Source: Spirochaetales bacterium (GTDB lineage Bacteria; Spirochaetota; GWE2-31-10). Taken from it: 47,879 bases of DNA. The stretch covers positions 1 through 47,879 of the forward strand of contig JAGANG010000080.1 in NCBI GenBank assembly GCA_017624275.1. The letters run 5' to 3'. Positions 7,235-13,664 of this stretch are shown here, in pieces. The position numbers and the translations under genes were made by a program. Numbering within the stretch: the stretch's first letter is position 1; each line of letters opens with the position of its first letter. Under the pieces are notes generated by a model. That model was not told the origin of the DNA. It searched no databases and was given only the letters and a program-made list of their open reading frames with translations.

Positions 7235-8008
7235 TTAAACATCGATGTAACCGATTTTTTCACGCAATTTGTCAGCAAATGCACGCAACTCTTTCATATC
7301 AACAGTTTGATTATTTTTGATCTTGGTAAGGAAAGAATTGTACTGGTCTAGTAGTTCTTTGTCTGGATTGTTGATTTTCTTAGCTAGGTCAGTAATCATT
7401 TCCCAATCTTCTAAAAGAGCCTGTCTGTCTTCACTTACTTGTGATTTATTTTGTTTTTGTGGAGTAACATTTCTAGGTTGTTGTTCGTCCTGTGTAGGCA
7501 TTTCATCAAGTTCATCAGCTGTATAACCGATTCCGGAAAGTTGTTCCGGAAAACAAAGACGGAATCCTTGAGCCATAGCAACTTTTTTAATCATAGTTTT
7601 TGGTTTGCTGACCCAAAGATTTTGATGCGTACTGTATTCATCAAAATCTACTTCATGATAAAACGGAGCCGAAAAATCTTTTCGCTGGATTTCGATACAA
7701 CCTTTTAAATCTTTGTTTTCGATAGACCCTGTAGTCCACACCTTCCAGCCACCCAATTTACCGGACTGAGAAGCTCTTCGTAAATAAACTTCAAATCCGA
7801 CTATAATGTTGAACTTATCTTTGTAGCTGACAGCGTAAACATCACGACTGAAAGGATTCAACTGAAAAGTAGTACACATTTCTAAAAATTGATTCTGATG
7901 TTTCTTTTCAATTTGTGCCATACCCATATTATTTAGGTATTCAATCGCTTTTGATTGATAAGCTTGCAATTCATTAGAATTGCCTTCTGTTTTCATAATT
8001 TCACTCAT
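7235..8008 (-). CDS. recT: RecT-family single-strand annealing recombinase (Bet-like)
   Basis: The start was set at ATG 8008-8006, which has GGAGG upstream and follows the HTH gene's TAA by two bases; an in-frame extension to 8077 only re-reads that gene. The product is 257 residues. Conserved RecT/Bet segments are visible: QFLEMCTTFQLNPFSRDVYA, the IVGFEVYLRRA block (about residues 71-81), YHEVDFDEY and KTMIKKVAMAQGFRLCFPEQ (about residues 138-157). The protein anneals complementary strands during phage recombination. A partner exonuclease is not seen here; it could lie outside the window. Residues after about 185 are a Gln-rich linker and helical tail. Confidence 0.9.
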   Translation of the reverse strand: MSEIMKTEGNSNELQAYQSKAIEYLNNMGMAQIEKKHQNQFLEMCTTFQLNPFSRDVYAVSYKDKFNIIVGFEVYLRRASQSGKLGGWKVWTTGSIENKDLKGCIEIQRKDFSAPFYHEVDFDEYSTHQNLWVSKPKTMIKKVAMAQGFRLCFPEQLSGIGYTADELDEMPTQDEQQPRNVTPQKQNKSQVSEDRQALLEDWEMITDLAKKINNPDKELLDQYNSFLTKIKNNQTVDMKELRAFADKLREKIGYIDV

Positions 8009-8010
8009 TT

Positions 8011-8187
8011 TTATTTTTCCTCCATTTCTTTTAATTGTATTGCAGGGAAACGAACAGTTCGTCCGATCCTGATGCATCTTAGTCTTCCGTCTTTTTTCAT
8101 TCTTTCAATAGTTTGAATTGTGACGCTTAGAGCTTGAGCCATTTCTCTTGCTGTGTAATACCTGTCTTCTTCTCTGATTAAAGCCAT
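8011..8187 (-). CDS. Excisionase-like HTH protein (58 aa)
   Basis: This short gene starts at ATG 8187-8185. The product contains YYTAREMAQALSVTIQTIER (residues 10-29), followed by MKKDGRLRCIRIGRTVRFP, the classic MerR-like HTH_17/excisionase fold with a beta wing. Such proteins either promote excision by bending attachment DNA or regulate early genes. Its place directly before recT suggests an early regulatory role; the position away from the integrase argues slightly against a canonical Xis. The stop lies two bases before the recT start. Confidence 0.75.
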   Translation of the reverse strand: MALIREEDRYYTAREMAQALSVTIQTIERMKKDGRLRCIRIGRTVRFPAIQLKEMEEK

Positions 8188-8231
8188 GTCTTTTTCTTCC
8201 TTGCCATTTTTTTATTTTTTTCTAAAAACTA

Positions 8232-8259
8232 CCGCCGACATAAGAGGGGGTGTCGGCGG
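8232..8259 (-). promoter_or_regulatory. Leader hairpin upstream of the HTH/recT genes
   Basis: Nine-base arms CCGCCGACA and TGTCGGCGG are perfectly complementary around a 10-base loop. It lies directly downstream of the T-run terminator at 8263-8292 on the minus strand. The T-rich sequence after it (TAGTTTTT) is weak. It may be a second terminator, a protein site or an mRNA stabiliser. Confidence 0.6.
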
Positions 8260-8262
8260 AGT

Positions 8263-8292
8263 AAAAAAAAGCCCACTGAGCGACCAGTGGGC
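8263..8292 (-). terminator. Intrinsic terminator between antirepressor and HTH/recT units
   Basis: On the minus strand GCCCACTG pairs with CAGTGGGC around a six-base loop (GTCGCT) and is followed by eight T residues. This is a textbook rho-independent terminator. It divides the genes at 8433-9375 from the HTH/recT operon, so downstream expression needs readthrough, antitermination or a promoter between 8188 and 8262. The rest of 8293-8432 is A/T-rich with a complementary GAGCGACC element at 8343-8350 and no gene I can support. Confidence 0.85.
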
Positions 8293-8432
8293 AAATATAA
8301 AAACATCTCCTATGATGTAATTAATCGTATTCGTTATTAGTCGGTCGCTCGGCTAACTAAAGCTAGTATAGACTATTGATTTTATAAAATCAAGTCTTAT
8401 CTAGTTTTTTATAGCCTTTTTTAAAAAAAAGT

Positions 8433-8642
8433 TTAAATTATAAAAACTATGTCTTGGATTTGTCGGATTGCCGTATCCAGTGTGCGATAAAGTGAATCGG
8501 CATCATCGAGCAGTACGGGCATTCCGTTTTCTGCCATAACTTTTGTTAGGTCTCTGATTGTCTTTAGAGGTGAAATAGCCTTGTCGATTTCTAAGATAAC
8601 TTTGTCTTGATATTCATTTACAGTAATATTTAATTTATCCAT
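8433..8642 (-). CDS. Hypothetical phage protein following the antirepressor
   Basis: This 69-residue helical protein is unrecognised. The N-terminus (MDKLNITVNEYQDKVILEI) and the mid-part (SPLKTIRDLTKVMAENGMPV) look like short amphipathic helices, with a hydrophobic end (QDIVFII). Its ATG is one base beyond the antirepressor TAA, so the two genes are cotranscribed and probably coupled. No cysteines, no signal peptide. A minor partner or regulator of the antirepressor is possible but not shown by the sequence. Confidence 0.55.
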   Translation of the reverse strand: MDKLNITVNEYQDKVILEIDKAISPLKTIRDLTKVMAENGMPVLLDDADSLYRTLDTAIRQIQDIVFII

Positions 8643-8643
8643 G

Positions 8644-9375
8644 TTAAGCTCCGTGCGTGATTTTGTCTGTGTGTTTTGCGAAATAAGCCAAGCCTTCCGG
8701 CGTTATCATTGTTTGATAAAAAGAATGTTGTCCGTCAGGCGAAAAGATAGTCTTTACGTCAAACAATCCGTTTACTTTAGGTTTTGCGTACGGTATGAGC
8801 TTTCCCAGTCCGTCTCGATACAAAAAACCGTTTTCCAGTAAGTAAGTGATAAACTTTTTTTCCGGAACTTTGATTTCTTTCGCACAAATACGCATGGAAA
8901 TAAGATTGGTAGTGTTTATTAGCAGGTCATGTGCTGCAACTTTAGGTTTTTGCGATTCGATGATATGATTTGCTTCTTGCAATAATCTTTCTTTTTGCTG
9001 TAATAGATTATTTGCAACGATTAAAGCATTAGCAACAACTTGTTCCGGAGATAATACTTCATATTTTCCGGTTTTTCTGATTGTCGGCAAAACTTCACTT
9101 GTTACCCAATCAGTAAACTTCTCAGCCTCAGGTTTTCTACTTTGAAAAGCTATTTTGTATAAATTGCTTTCATTAATAAAAATTACTTGTTGTTTTCCAC
9201 CTTTTGTAAGGGTATCGGTAATAACGACCCCCTTTTCATTTAAGCGATTTTTGCAATCGTTATAATTTTTGATGTCTAAAATGTTACAGATATCTTTGAG
9301 ACAGAAAAAAGATTCTCCGTTTATCTGCTGTGTTCTAACTGTTTTCTGTTCAAAACAAAATGTTTGTAAATCCAT
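8644..9375 (-). CDS. Phage antirepressor: BRO-N plus KilAC-type domain
   Basis: This 243-residue protein has two domains. Residues 1-105 form a BRO-N/prophage antirepressor domain with GESFFCLKDICNILDIKNY, the core QVIFINESNLYKIAFQSRKP and FTDWVTSEVLPTIRKTGKY. After a coiled-coil linker, residues 145-243 resemble the KilAC domain: ICAKEIKVPEKKFITYLLEN, then GLFDVKTIFS and QTMITPEGLAYFAKH. BRO-N/KilAC proteins bind DNA or inactivate the lysogeny repressor to start lytic growth. TGAGGG lies just upstream of the ATG. No CI-like repressor is visible in the window. Confidence 0.88.
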   Translation of the reverse strand: MDLQTFCFEQKTVRTQQINGESFFCLKDICNILDIKNYNDCKNRLNEKGVVITDTLTKGGKQQVIFINESNLYKIAFQSRKPEAEKFTDWVTSEVLPTIRKTGKYEVLSPEQVVANALIVANNLLQQKERLLQEANHIIESQKPKVAAHDLLINTTNLISMRICAKEIKVPEKKFITYLLENGFLYRDGLGKLIPYAKPKVNGLFDVKTIFSPDGQHSFYQTMITPEGLAYFAKHTDKITHGA

Positions 9376-9464
9376 AATTTTACCCTCATATTATCTTGCT
9401 TTTTTTTAAAAAAATACCGATACTAGAGGGTAGACACTGCTTTATAAAGTAGAGGTTGTTTTTT

Positions 9465-9502
9465 AGTTGCGGTCATCAACTGCCAGGTAGTGTTCCGCAA
9501 CT
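9465..9502. promoter_or_regulatory. Hairpin with 8-bp arms between RHH gene and antirepressor
   Basis: AGTTGCGG and CCGCAACT flank a 22-base loop. On the plus strand a T-rich stretch follows, but no plus-strand gene precedes it. On the minus strand it lies just after the small RHH gene, without a T-run. Nearby, CTGCTTTATAAAGTAG (9438-9453) is an imperfect palindrome that could be an operator. Function unclear. Confidence 0.4.
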
Positions 9503-9506
9503 TTTA

Positions 9507-9677
9507 TTATTTTGTATAAGATTCGAATTGAATCCTTACACCTGTTCTTAGAATATCTGCCTTACTTAAACCTGTCTTTTCACAACAAAACTCAAGCATT
9601 TCTAATTCTTTGTCAGATAATTTAAGAACATATTTGTTTTCTCTTACTCCATCTGTAGGTCTACCCATTTTTGCCAT
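9507..9677 (-). CDS. Ribbon-helix-helix (CopG/Arc-like) protein, 56 aa
   Basis: This short gene starts at ATG 9677-9675 and ends with TAA. The product begins with a basic GRPTDGVRENKYVLKL beta-strand segment, then two helices, SDKELEMLEFCCEKTG and SKADILRTGVRIQFES. A strand followed by helix-turn-helix with a conserved G-L-S turn is the ribbon-helix-helix fold. Such small dimeric proteins bind operators. Its position near the start of the early operon, close to several palindromes, suggests it regulates the early promoter. Start context is AAAGGATAAAAAT before ATG. Confidence 0.75.
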   Translation of the reverse strand: MAKMGRPTDGVRENKYVLKLSDKELEMLEFCCEKTGLSKADILRTGVRIQFESYTK

Positions 9678-9681
9678 ATTT

Positions 9682-9795
9682 TTATCCTTTCATTAATAGT
9701 AATCTTATTAATTTTATTGCTATCATAAGAGCATTTGCACAAAAAGCGATTTGAAATGCTCTGATTAAGAGATTTATAATAAGTACTCTTTTCAT
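9682..9795 (-). CDS. 37-residue hydrophobic membrane peptide
   Basis: ATG 9795-9793 is preceded by a strong GGGGG-type ribosome site in the order AAAAAGGGGGATAAATCA. The peptide has a short basic start (MKRV), one hydrophobic helix of about 25 residues with an internal basic and polar patch (LLIRAFQIAFCANALMIAIK) and a basic tail (LIRLLLMKG). It lies between a perfect 12-bp hairpin and the RHH gene. The size and single membrane helix resemble type I toxins or small phage membrane regulators; neither is shown. Confidence 0.55.
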   Translation of the reverse strand: MKRVLIINLLIRAFQIAFCANALMIAIKLIRLLLMKG

Positions 9796-9821
9796 TGATT
9801 TATCCCCCTTTTTGTTTTAAT

Positions 9822-9849
9822 ATACTCTTAGTCGAAAGACTAAGAGTAT
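9822..9849. promoter_or_regulatory. Perfect 12-bp hairpin with GAAA loop between two small peptide genes
   Basis: ATACTCTTAGTC and GACTAAGAGTAT are fully complementary around GAAA (plus strand) or TTTC (minus strand). It lies downstream of the 9856-9969 peptide gene and upstream of the 9682-9795 one. The minus strand lacks a T-run after the stem, so strong termination is unlikely. It could shield the mRNA end, bind a protein or separate expression of the two peptides. Confidence 0.7.
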
Positions 9850-9855
9850 TTGTCT

Positions 9856-9969
9856 TTAGAAGAAAGAGTCAATAATCTTGTTTATCAATGCACTTGCTAT
9901 TGTGGCTACTATCCAAATAACGAGTTCGATAAGCTTTCTTATTAACTCTTTCTTTTTATTTTTTTTCAT
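9856..9969 (-). CDS. 37-residue membrane peptide, first gene of the early operon
   Basis: ATG 9969-9967 has GGAGG eight bases upstream and lies about 30 bases from a strong promoter (10002-10030). The peptide has a very basic N-terminus (MKKNKKKELIRK), one membrane helix (LIELVIWIVATIASALI) and a short tail NKIIDSFF. It is thus the most promoter-proximal gene of the minus-strand operon. Basic end plus single helix is typical of small toxins and phage exclusion peptides, but no family can be named. Confidence 0.6.
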   Translation of the reverse strand: MKKNKKKELIRKLIELVIWIVATIASALINKIIDSFF

Positions 9970-10001
9970 TTTGATGCCTCCGTCATCATTAAGATATACT
10001 T

Positions 10002-10030
10002 AATATATACTAAATATAGCCGAAAGTCAA
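10002..10030 (-). promoter_or_regulatory. Sigma70-type promoter of the phage early operon
   Basis: On the minus strand TTGACT (10030-10025) and TATATT (10007-10002) are separated by 17 bases. Near-consensus boxes at ideal spacing, followed by a GGAGG ribosome site and the first peptide gene, make this the likely early promoter. The repeated TTAGTATA and TTAAGTATA words over the -10 region could be an operator. Confidence 0.8.
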
Positions 10031-10117
10031 TAATAAAACACTTAAAAATTAATTATTTTTTGTTCTCAATTTTTTCTAAAAAAATTCTGTCGCCTGATGT
10101 ATGTAGTTGTATCATGT

Positions 10118-10159
10118 CTGTATGTAACCGACATTCGGGAAAATATCGGTTACATACAG
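10118..10159. promoter_or_regulatory. 14-bp perfect inverted repeat, probable operator
   Basis: CTGTATGTAACCGA and TCGGTTACATACAG are exact reverse complements separated by 14 bases. No T-run follows on either strand, which argues against a terminator. Position between the early promoter and the divergent gene suggests two operator half-sites, or a replication or excision site. Confidence 0.65.
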
Positions 10160-10257
10160 ATTGCTGTATGTGATTGTCAATAGCTGATAATGAAAAAATA
10201 GAAACAATAAAACAAATTAAAATTCTACTTTACTAAAAATTATTTCTATTAAGTGCT

Positions 10258-10280
10258 AATTCCCTTGTTCGGAGGGAATT
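10258..10280 (+). promoter_or_regulatory. Hairpin that hides the ribosome site of the cysteine-protease-like gene
   Basis: AATTCCCT (10258-10265) pairs with AGGGAATT (10273-10280), and the latter ends directly at the ATG at 10281. The GGAGGG ribosome site lies in the loop and 3' arm. When folded the site would be partly sequestered, so translation is likely conditional or reduced on long readthrough transcripts. Confidence 0.6.
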
Positions 10281-10814
10281 ATGCAAATACTTATGTTTAT
10301 TGTTCATCATACTTTCAGGACGTTATGGAGTATGATTATCGGGCTTATTTATGCCATTGCTTATTGGTTTATTCATTTTAAAAGTCCTTCATGGAAGGAA
10401 AATAAAAAGAAATGGGATGAAATTGAGTTATTACCCGATTTGATTCTGTTTTTTAGTGATGTCTATCAGTACAAATGGGATGGTAAAGGTGGACTTTTCG
10501 ACCATGATAATTCGATTTGGGAGTTTTTGGTAAATTTCGGTGATTGTGATGATGCGGCAAGATTTGCAGCAAAGAAATTGCGTAAACTAGGCTACAAAGC
10601 AAGGCGTGTCGGTTTTTTCTGTCTCAAAACAAAAAGCTGGCATTATGACTGTATGTTTACCGGCGTTGTAGACGACGGGAAAACACATTATTATTTGTTT
10701 AACTATGGAAAAGTTTTGTCCGGTAAAACAAAAAAGGAAGTTTTGCAAGAGTTCTATAAAAATTGGAGTAATTATCCGGAAGGTAAAACTGTGTGTTGGC
10801 AATGTTATTGGTAG
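10281..10814 (+). CDS. Membrane-anchored transglutaminase-like cysteine protease family protein
   Basis: This 177-residue protein has an N-terminal membrane helix (about residues 13-33, TLWSMIIGLIYAIAYWFIHF). Its core resembles the bacterial transglutaminase-like fold: a catalytic-type cysteine in FGDCDDAARFAAKKL (about residue 89), followed by a helix, a histidine in KSWHYDCMF (about 117) and an acidic or Asn partner in YYLFNYG (about 137). Members act as peptidases or transferases. It is the only plus-strand gene of the element, next to the integrase, with its own terminator: a typical lysogenic-cargo position. A role in altering the host envelope or defence is inference. Confidence 0.65.
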   Translation: MQILMFIVHHTFRTLWSMIIGLIYAIAYWFIHFKSPSWKENKKKWDEIELLPDLILFFSDVYQYKWDGKGGLFDHDNSIWEFLVNFGDCDDAARFAAKKLRKLGYKARRVGFFCLKTKSWHYDCMFTGVVDDGKTHYYLFNYGKVLSGKTKKEVLQEFYKNWSNYPEGKTVCWQCYW

Positions 10815-10850
10815 TTTCTTAAATTCATTATTTTTCCTTATTTTTATTTT

Positions 10851-10877
10851 GCCCGGTATAAAAACCGGGCTTTTTTA
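10851..10877 (+). terminator. Intrinsic terminator after the cargo gene
   Basis: GCCCGG and CCGGGC flank an eight-base loop (TATAAAAA) and are followed by TTTTTTATT on the plus strand. On the minus strand the stem is followed by AAAATAAAAA, so it mainly ends the plus-strand transcript just before the convergent integrase gene. Confidence 0.88.
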
Positions 10878-10886
10878 TTGTTACAA

Positions 10887-12008
10887 TCAATCATTCAAAA
10901 GATTATTTTGCAACTCTTTAACACATTGCAAATGTTCTACTCCCAGATGCAAATAGTGCTCGGTCATCTGGTCTGTAGAATGCCCCGTAATAGATTGTAC
11001 TATCATTTTATCTATTCCGCTTCCTATCAATTGAGTATTAAAATAATGCCTCCATGAATGAAAAGTAATGTTACGTTTACTTCTGTTTATATTCATCTTA
11101 GCAAGTGCAAAATATAATGCATCAGTCAGGCATGCAGGGGTCATCGGTTTTGTTTTATTGTCATAAGAGAAAATAAATTCATCTTCCTTTAAGCCTTTTG
11201 ATGTGCTGCATAAAAGTTTATATATCGTCTCGGAAATCGGAATTTCACGCACCTTACCAGTCTTAGTACTTTTCAAATGTTCAAGTCTTTCATACGAATG
11301 AGAGACTACAATCTTATCGGGGAAAATATCACATGGACGCAATGCCAATATTTCGCCTTGTCTCATTCCGGTACAGCTTGCTACTAAATTAGCCGTATAA
11401 TACAAAGAATTACCTTTCCAATATTCTAGGAAGTTTCTTCTGTCAAAAAGTTCTTTGACCTCGGAAGAAGTTAAGATTCCTCTTGTTTTTTCGTTACGAT
11501 GTAACGGTTTCACGTTTTCGGCAGGATTATTTTCCAACAAACCTAAACGCTTTGCTTCTGATAGCATGATTTTTAAAGTGTTTAATATTTTATTTTTGGT
11601 AGAATTACTGATGTCCGGCAATTCCAACAACCATTTTTCAATATTGAGAGCTTTTATTTGTGACAGTTTGCAATTTTGGAATTGCGGCAAAATATATCGT
11701 TCTAAAATTGACCGATTTTCTTTTGCCCAACTTTGAGAAAATGTTTGTCCTCGTTGTTTTTTACCTTTGATGTAGAGACATTTATCCAAAATAAACCAGT
11801 TTTCGGAAAAGTTTTTAAAATCTGTTTTATTTTTCTTTTTTGGAATTAATTGGTTTTTTTTAGCAAGCTCAATGCAGAATTGCATAGCTTCGGCTTTAGT
11901 ACGTTTCCCGGTAGAAAACTTTACTCTTTTACCGGTTTCATCATACGTGTAATAATAATACATTTTTGAAGCTTTTCTTTTGGAAAGGGTGAATTCATTC
12001 CTTGGCAT
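10887..12008 (-). CDS. int: Tyrosine-recombinase integrase
   Basis: This 373-residue protein has the three-part layout of lambda-type integrases: an N-terminal arm-binding strand module (SKMYYYYTYDETGKRVKFST), a SAM-like core-binding domain (about residues 60-160) and a catalytic domain with Arg in CTGMRQGEILALR (about residue 216), the HSWRHYFNTQLI box (His and Arg near 318-321), His in TGHSTDQMTEHY (about 344) and the nucleophile Tyr in EHYLHL (about 353). It joins phage and host attachment sites. It reads toward the element interior, adjacent to the initiator tRNA that is the likely target. GAGAGG precedes the ATG. Confidence 0.95.
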   Translation of the reverse strand: MPRNEFTLSKRKASKMYYYYTYDETGKRVKFSTGKRTKAEAMQFCIELAKKNQLIPKKKNKTDFKNFSENWFILDKCLYIKGKKQRGQTFSQSWAKENRSILERYILPQFQNCKLSQIKALNIEKWLLELPDISNSTKNKILNTLKIMLSEAKRLGLLENNPAENVKPLHRNEKTRGILTSSEVKELFDRRNFLEYWKGNSLYYTANLVASCTGMRQGEILALRPCDIFPDKIVVSHSYERLEHLKSTKTGKVREIPISETIYKLLCSTSKGLKEDEFIFSYDNKTKPMTPACLTDALYFALAKMNINRSKRNITFHSWRHYFNTQLIGSGIDKMIVQSITGHSTDQMTEHYLHLGVEHLQCVKELQNNLLND

Positions 12009-12036
12009 AACACAAAACCTCTCATATTTTCTAAAA

Positions 12037-12060
12037 ATTTTGAGTACAATTTTGAGTACA
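12037..12060. repeat. Two tandem 12-bp repeats before the integrase start
   Basis: ATTTTGAGTACA occurs twice with no spacer, about 30 bases upstream of the integrase ATG and about 90 bases from the tRNA end. Tandem short repeats close to an attachment site often are arm-type integrase sites or an autoregulatory operator. The choice between these cannot be made from sequence. Confidence 0.5.
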
Positions 12061-12101
12061 CCCCCTCATGACCCAAATTGTTTTCTGTTAGCAAGGAAAA
12101 G

Positions 12102-12147
12102 AAAACAGCCTAAAAATGCGTTTTAAAACACTTTCAGGCTGTTTTTT
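12102..12147 (-). terminator. Probable terminator of the tRNA gene, near the attachment junction
   Basis: AAAACAGCCT (12102-12111) and AGGCTGTTTT (12136-12145) form a 10-bp stem with a long loop. T-rich sequence follows on both strands (CTTTTCC on minus, TTCTT on plus), so it may stop the tRNA transcript and any transcript arriving from the phage side. Confidence 0.65.
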
Positions 12148-12149
12148 CT

Positions 12150-12222
12150 TAGCAGAGGTTCGACTCGAACGAACGGCCTTCGGGTTATGAGCCCGACGAG
12201 CTACCAACTGCTCTACTCTGCG
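12150..12222 (-). tRNA. Initiator tRNA-Met (CAT anticodon)
   Basis: The minus strand folds as a tRNA: acceptor CGCAGAG with CTCTGC, a D arm with AGCAGTTGGTAGCT, an anticodon stem TCGGG/CCCGA with the loop CTCATAA, and a T arm around GTTCGAGTC. The three G-C pairs of the anticodon stem and the unpaired first acceptor position (C1 with U72) mark it as an initiator tRNA, not elongator or tRNA-Ile. No CCA is encoded. The integrase lies on its 3' side, so its 3' end is the probable attachment core. Confidence 0.9.
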
Positions 12223-12233
12223 TCGACATGGAG

Positions 12234-12262
12234 CTTTTACCATGTTTTGAATTTTTAGTCAA
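12234..12262 (-). promoter_or_regulatory. Promoter of the initiator tRNA
   Basis: On the minus strand TTGACT (12262-12257) and TAAAAG (12239-12234) are separated by 17 bases, ending about 12 bases before the tRNA 5' end. The -35 box is near consensus, the -10 box matches at four of six positions. Confidence 0.65.
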
Positions 12263-12343
12263 GAAATAAATAGAAAAAAATGTAGAATCTAAAAAAAAAT
12301 TTGGTATACTGCGGAAAAATATAAATATATGGGTTGTAATACT

Positions 12344-13540
12344 ATGAAGAAATTGAAGCTATTTTTTATATTTAATATTTGTTTTTTGAGTATTTATGCA
12401 GTTAATTGTGAAAAAATAACAATCAGTGCATTGGGCGATATAATGATGCATAAGGAGATTCAGGAATCTGCAATGCATCAGACAGGAAATTATGATCAGG
12501 TTTTTTCTGATGTAAAAGATTTTTTGCTTAATGATGATTTGACTATAGCTAATTTGGAAACTCCGGTAGCGGATGAAATCCGAATTTTGGGAGCTCCGAA
12601 ATATAATGCCAAAACTGCTCTTATTAAAAGTATGAAAGATGCCGGTATTGATTTTGTTTCAACAGCTAATAACCACGCTTTTGATCAATGGGCATTCGGA
12701 GTACGTAAGACAATCGAAGCGTTAGAAAAAAACGGTATCGGTTATAACGGTAGCGGAGAAAATAAAAGAGTTTCCGAATCTTTTACTATCGTTAATGTAA
12801 AATCTTTTTCCATTGGGATTATGGCACTGACTTTTTCTTTAAATGGGTTGCGTCCTACTCGTGAAGATTACTATTCACCTTATATAAATTATTTCCCGCC
12901 TTATGATGAAGCAGCATTGAATGAAGTTTGTGAGAAAATACGACTTATAAAAAATAAAGTTGATGTAGTGATAATTTTGTATCACGGCGGGGCGGAATAT
13001 CAAAGTGAACCGTCTGCAATTCAGACACGTTGGTTAAAAAGTTTTGCAGAATCGGGGGCAGATGTTGTTTTGGGAACTCATTCTCATGTGTTGCAAAAAG
13101 TAGATTTTTATAAAGATGCAAAAGAAAATAAGAATAAATTAATTGCATATTCACTCGGTAATTTTGTTCCGGGTTTGCAATCTCGTTATAGATATGTGAA
13201 AAATCCTTTAGAAGATATTGATAATCCGTTTATAAAAACTTCAGAAGGTGCAATATTAAAATTTGATATTGTTCGATGGAACGGAAAAGTTGAAATAGTA
13301 AACCCACGTTATGTTCCTTTGTTTACTCTTGTTTATTACAAAACTTTAGGTCCGGAAAAATGGCTTACATATTTCCAATTAATGCCTATAGAAAAAATAC
13401 TTCAATTACCGGATTTTGATGAAGAACGTTTTAAGGATTTAAAACCGGCAAAAAATATTGCTTTCTTGCGTAAAGAAAAAATGCAGAAATTGCTGGGAAT
13501 CCCGGAGGAAAAAATCTCATTTGATGTGATAAAAAAATAA
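12344..13540 (+). CDS. CapA-family (poly-gamma-glutamate synthesis type) metallophosphatase-like protein
   Basis: The start was taken at ATG 12344, which begins a signal peptide (MKKLKLFFIFNICFLSIYAV); an in-frame ATG 15 bases upstream is less likely. A Cys at residue 22 (AVNC) could be a relaxed spirochaetal lipobox. CapA-superfamily motifs appear in order: ALGDIMMHKE (about 29-38), IANLETP, FVSTANNHAFD, VVIILYHGGAEYQ and DVVLGTHSHVLQ. These are the metal-ligand positions of calcineurin-like folds. Some relatives act in poly-gamma-glutamate capsule synthesis; here no capB/capC neighbour is present, so an envelope-linked phosphatase role is as likely. Confidence 0.8.
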   Translation: MKKLKLFFIFNICFLSIYAVNCEKITISALGDIMMHKEIQESAMHQTGNYDQVFSDVKDFLLNDDLTIANLETPVADEIRILGAPKYNAKTALIKSMKDAGIDFVSTANNHAFDQWAFGVRKTIEALEKNGIGYNGSGENKRVSESFTIVNVKSFSIGIMALTFSLNGLRPTREDYYSPYINYFPPYDEAALNEVCEKIRLIKNKVDVVIILYHGGAEYQSEPSAIQTRWLKSFAESGADVVLGTHSHVLQKVDFYKDAKENKNKLIAYSLGNFVPGLQSRYRYVKNPLEDIDNPFIKTSEGAILKFDIVRWNGKVEIVNPRYVPLFTLVYYKTLGPEKWLTYFQLMPIEKILQLPDFDEERFKDLKPAKNIAFLRKEKMQKLLGIPEEKISFDVIKK

Positions 13541-13664
13541 AGGCTGTGCTTTTTTTTGGAGATTAAATATTGTTTCCGGCACTTTTTTAACTCAATTTTT
13601 ATCGAACCTTATTCGATACTAAGCATGAGAATATAAGATTAAGAAAATAAAAAAGGAGTTATTA

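Larger units (their letters stand above)
10031..10280. other. Phage control region between divergent units
   Basis: This gap of about 250 bases contains no gene I can support. It holds a 14-bp inverted repeat (10118-10159), several further TGTATGT words near it (10098-10104, 10119-10125, 10164-10170) and a hairpin over the ribosome site of the plus-strand gene (10258-10280). The remainder is A/T-rich. It is the place where a lysogeny switch would be expected. Confidence 0.6.
1..12149. mobile_element. Prophage or phage-derived integrative element, one end
   Basis: The region between the left edge and the initiator tRNA carries phage-type genes: tyrosine integrase next to a tRNA 3' end, BRO-N antirepressor, RecT, Gp157, RuvC-like resolvase, HD hydrolase, ThyX-like protein and many small overlapping genes. 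Nearly all run on the minus strand away from the integrase, as in a lambda-like early region. No structural, packaging or lysis genes are visible, so they lie beyond the left edge or are absent. The right boundary is inferred at the tRNA 3' end; the far attachment site is outside the window. Confidence 0.85.

Noticed and set aside
8009..8077. N-terminal extension of RecT from an upstream ATG
   Set aside because: It would re-read the end of the HTH gene in another frame; GGAGG before ATG 8008 marks the true start.
10118..10159. Intrinsic terminator from the 14-bp inverted repeat
   Set aside because: No T-run follows on either strand and the loop is 14 bases; an operator is more likely.
12344..13540. 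Assigning the CapA-type protein to capsule synthesis
   Set aside because: Only the metallophosphatase-like motifs are visible; no capB or capC neighbour supports poly-gamma-glutamate production.
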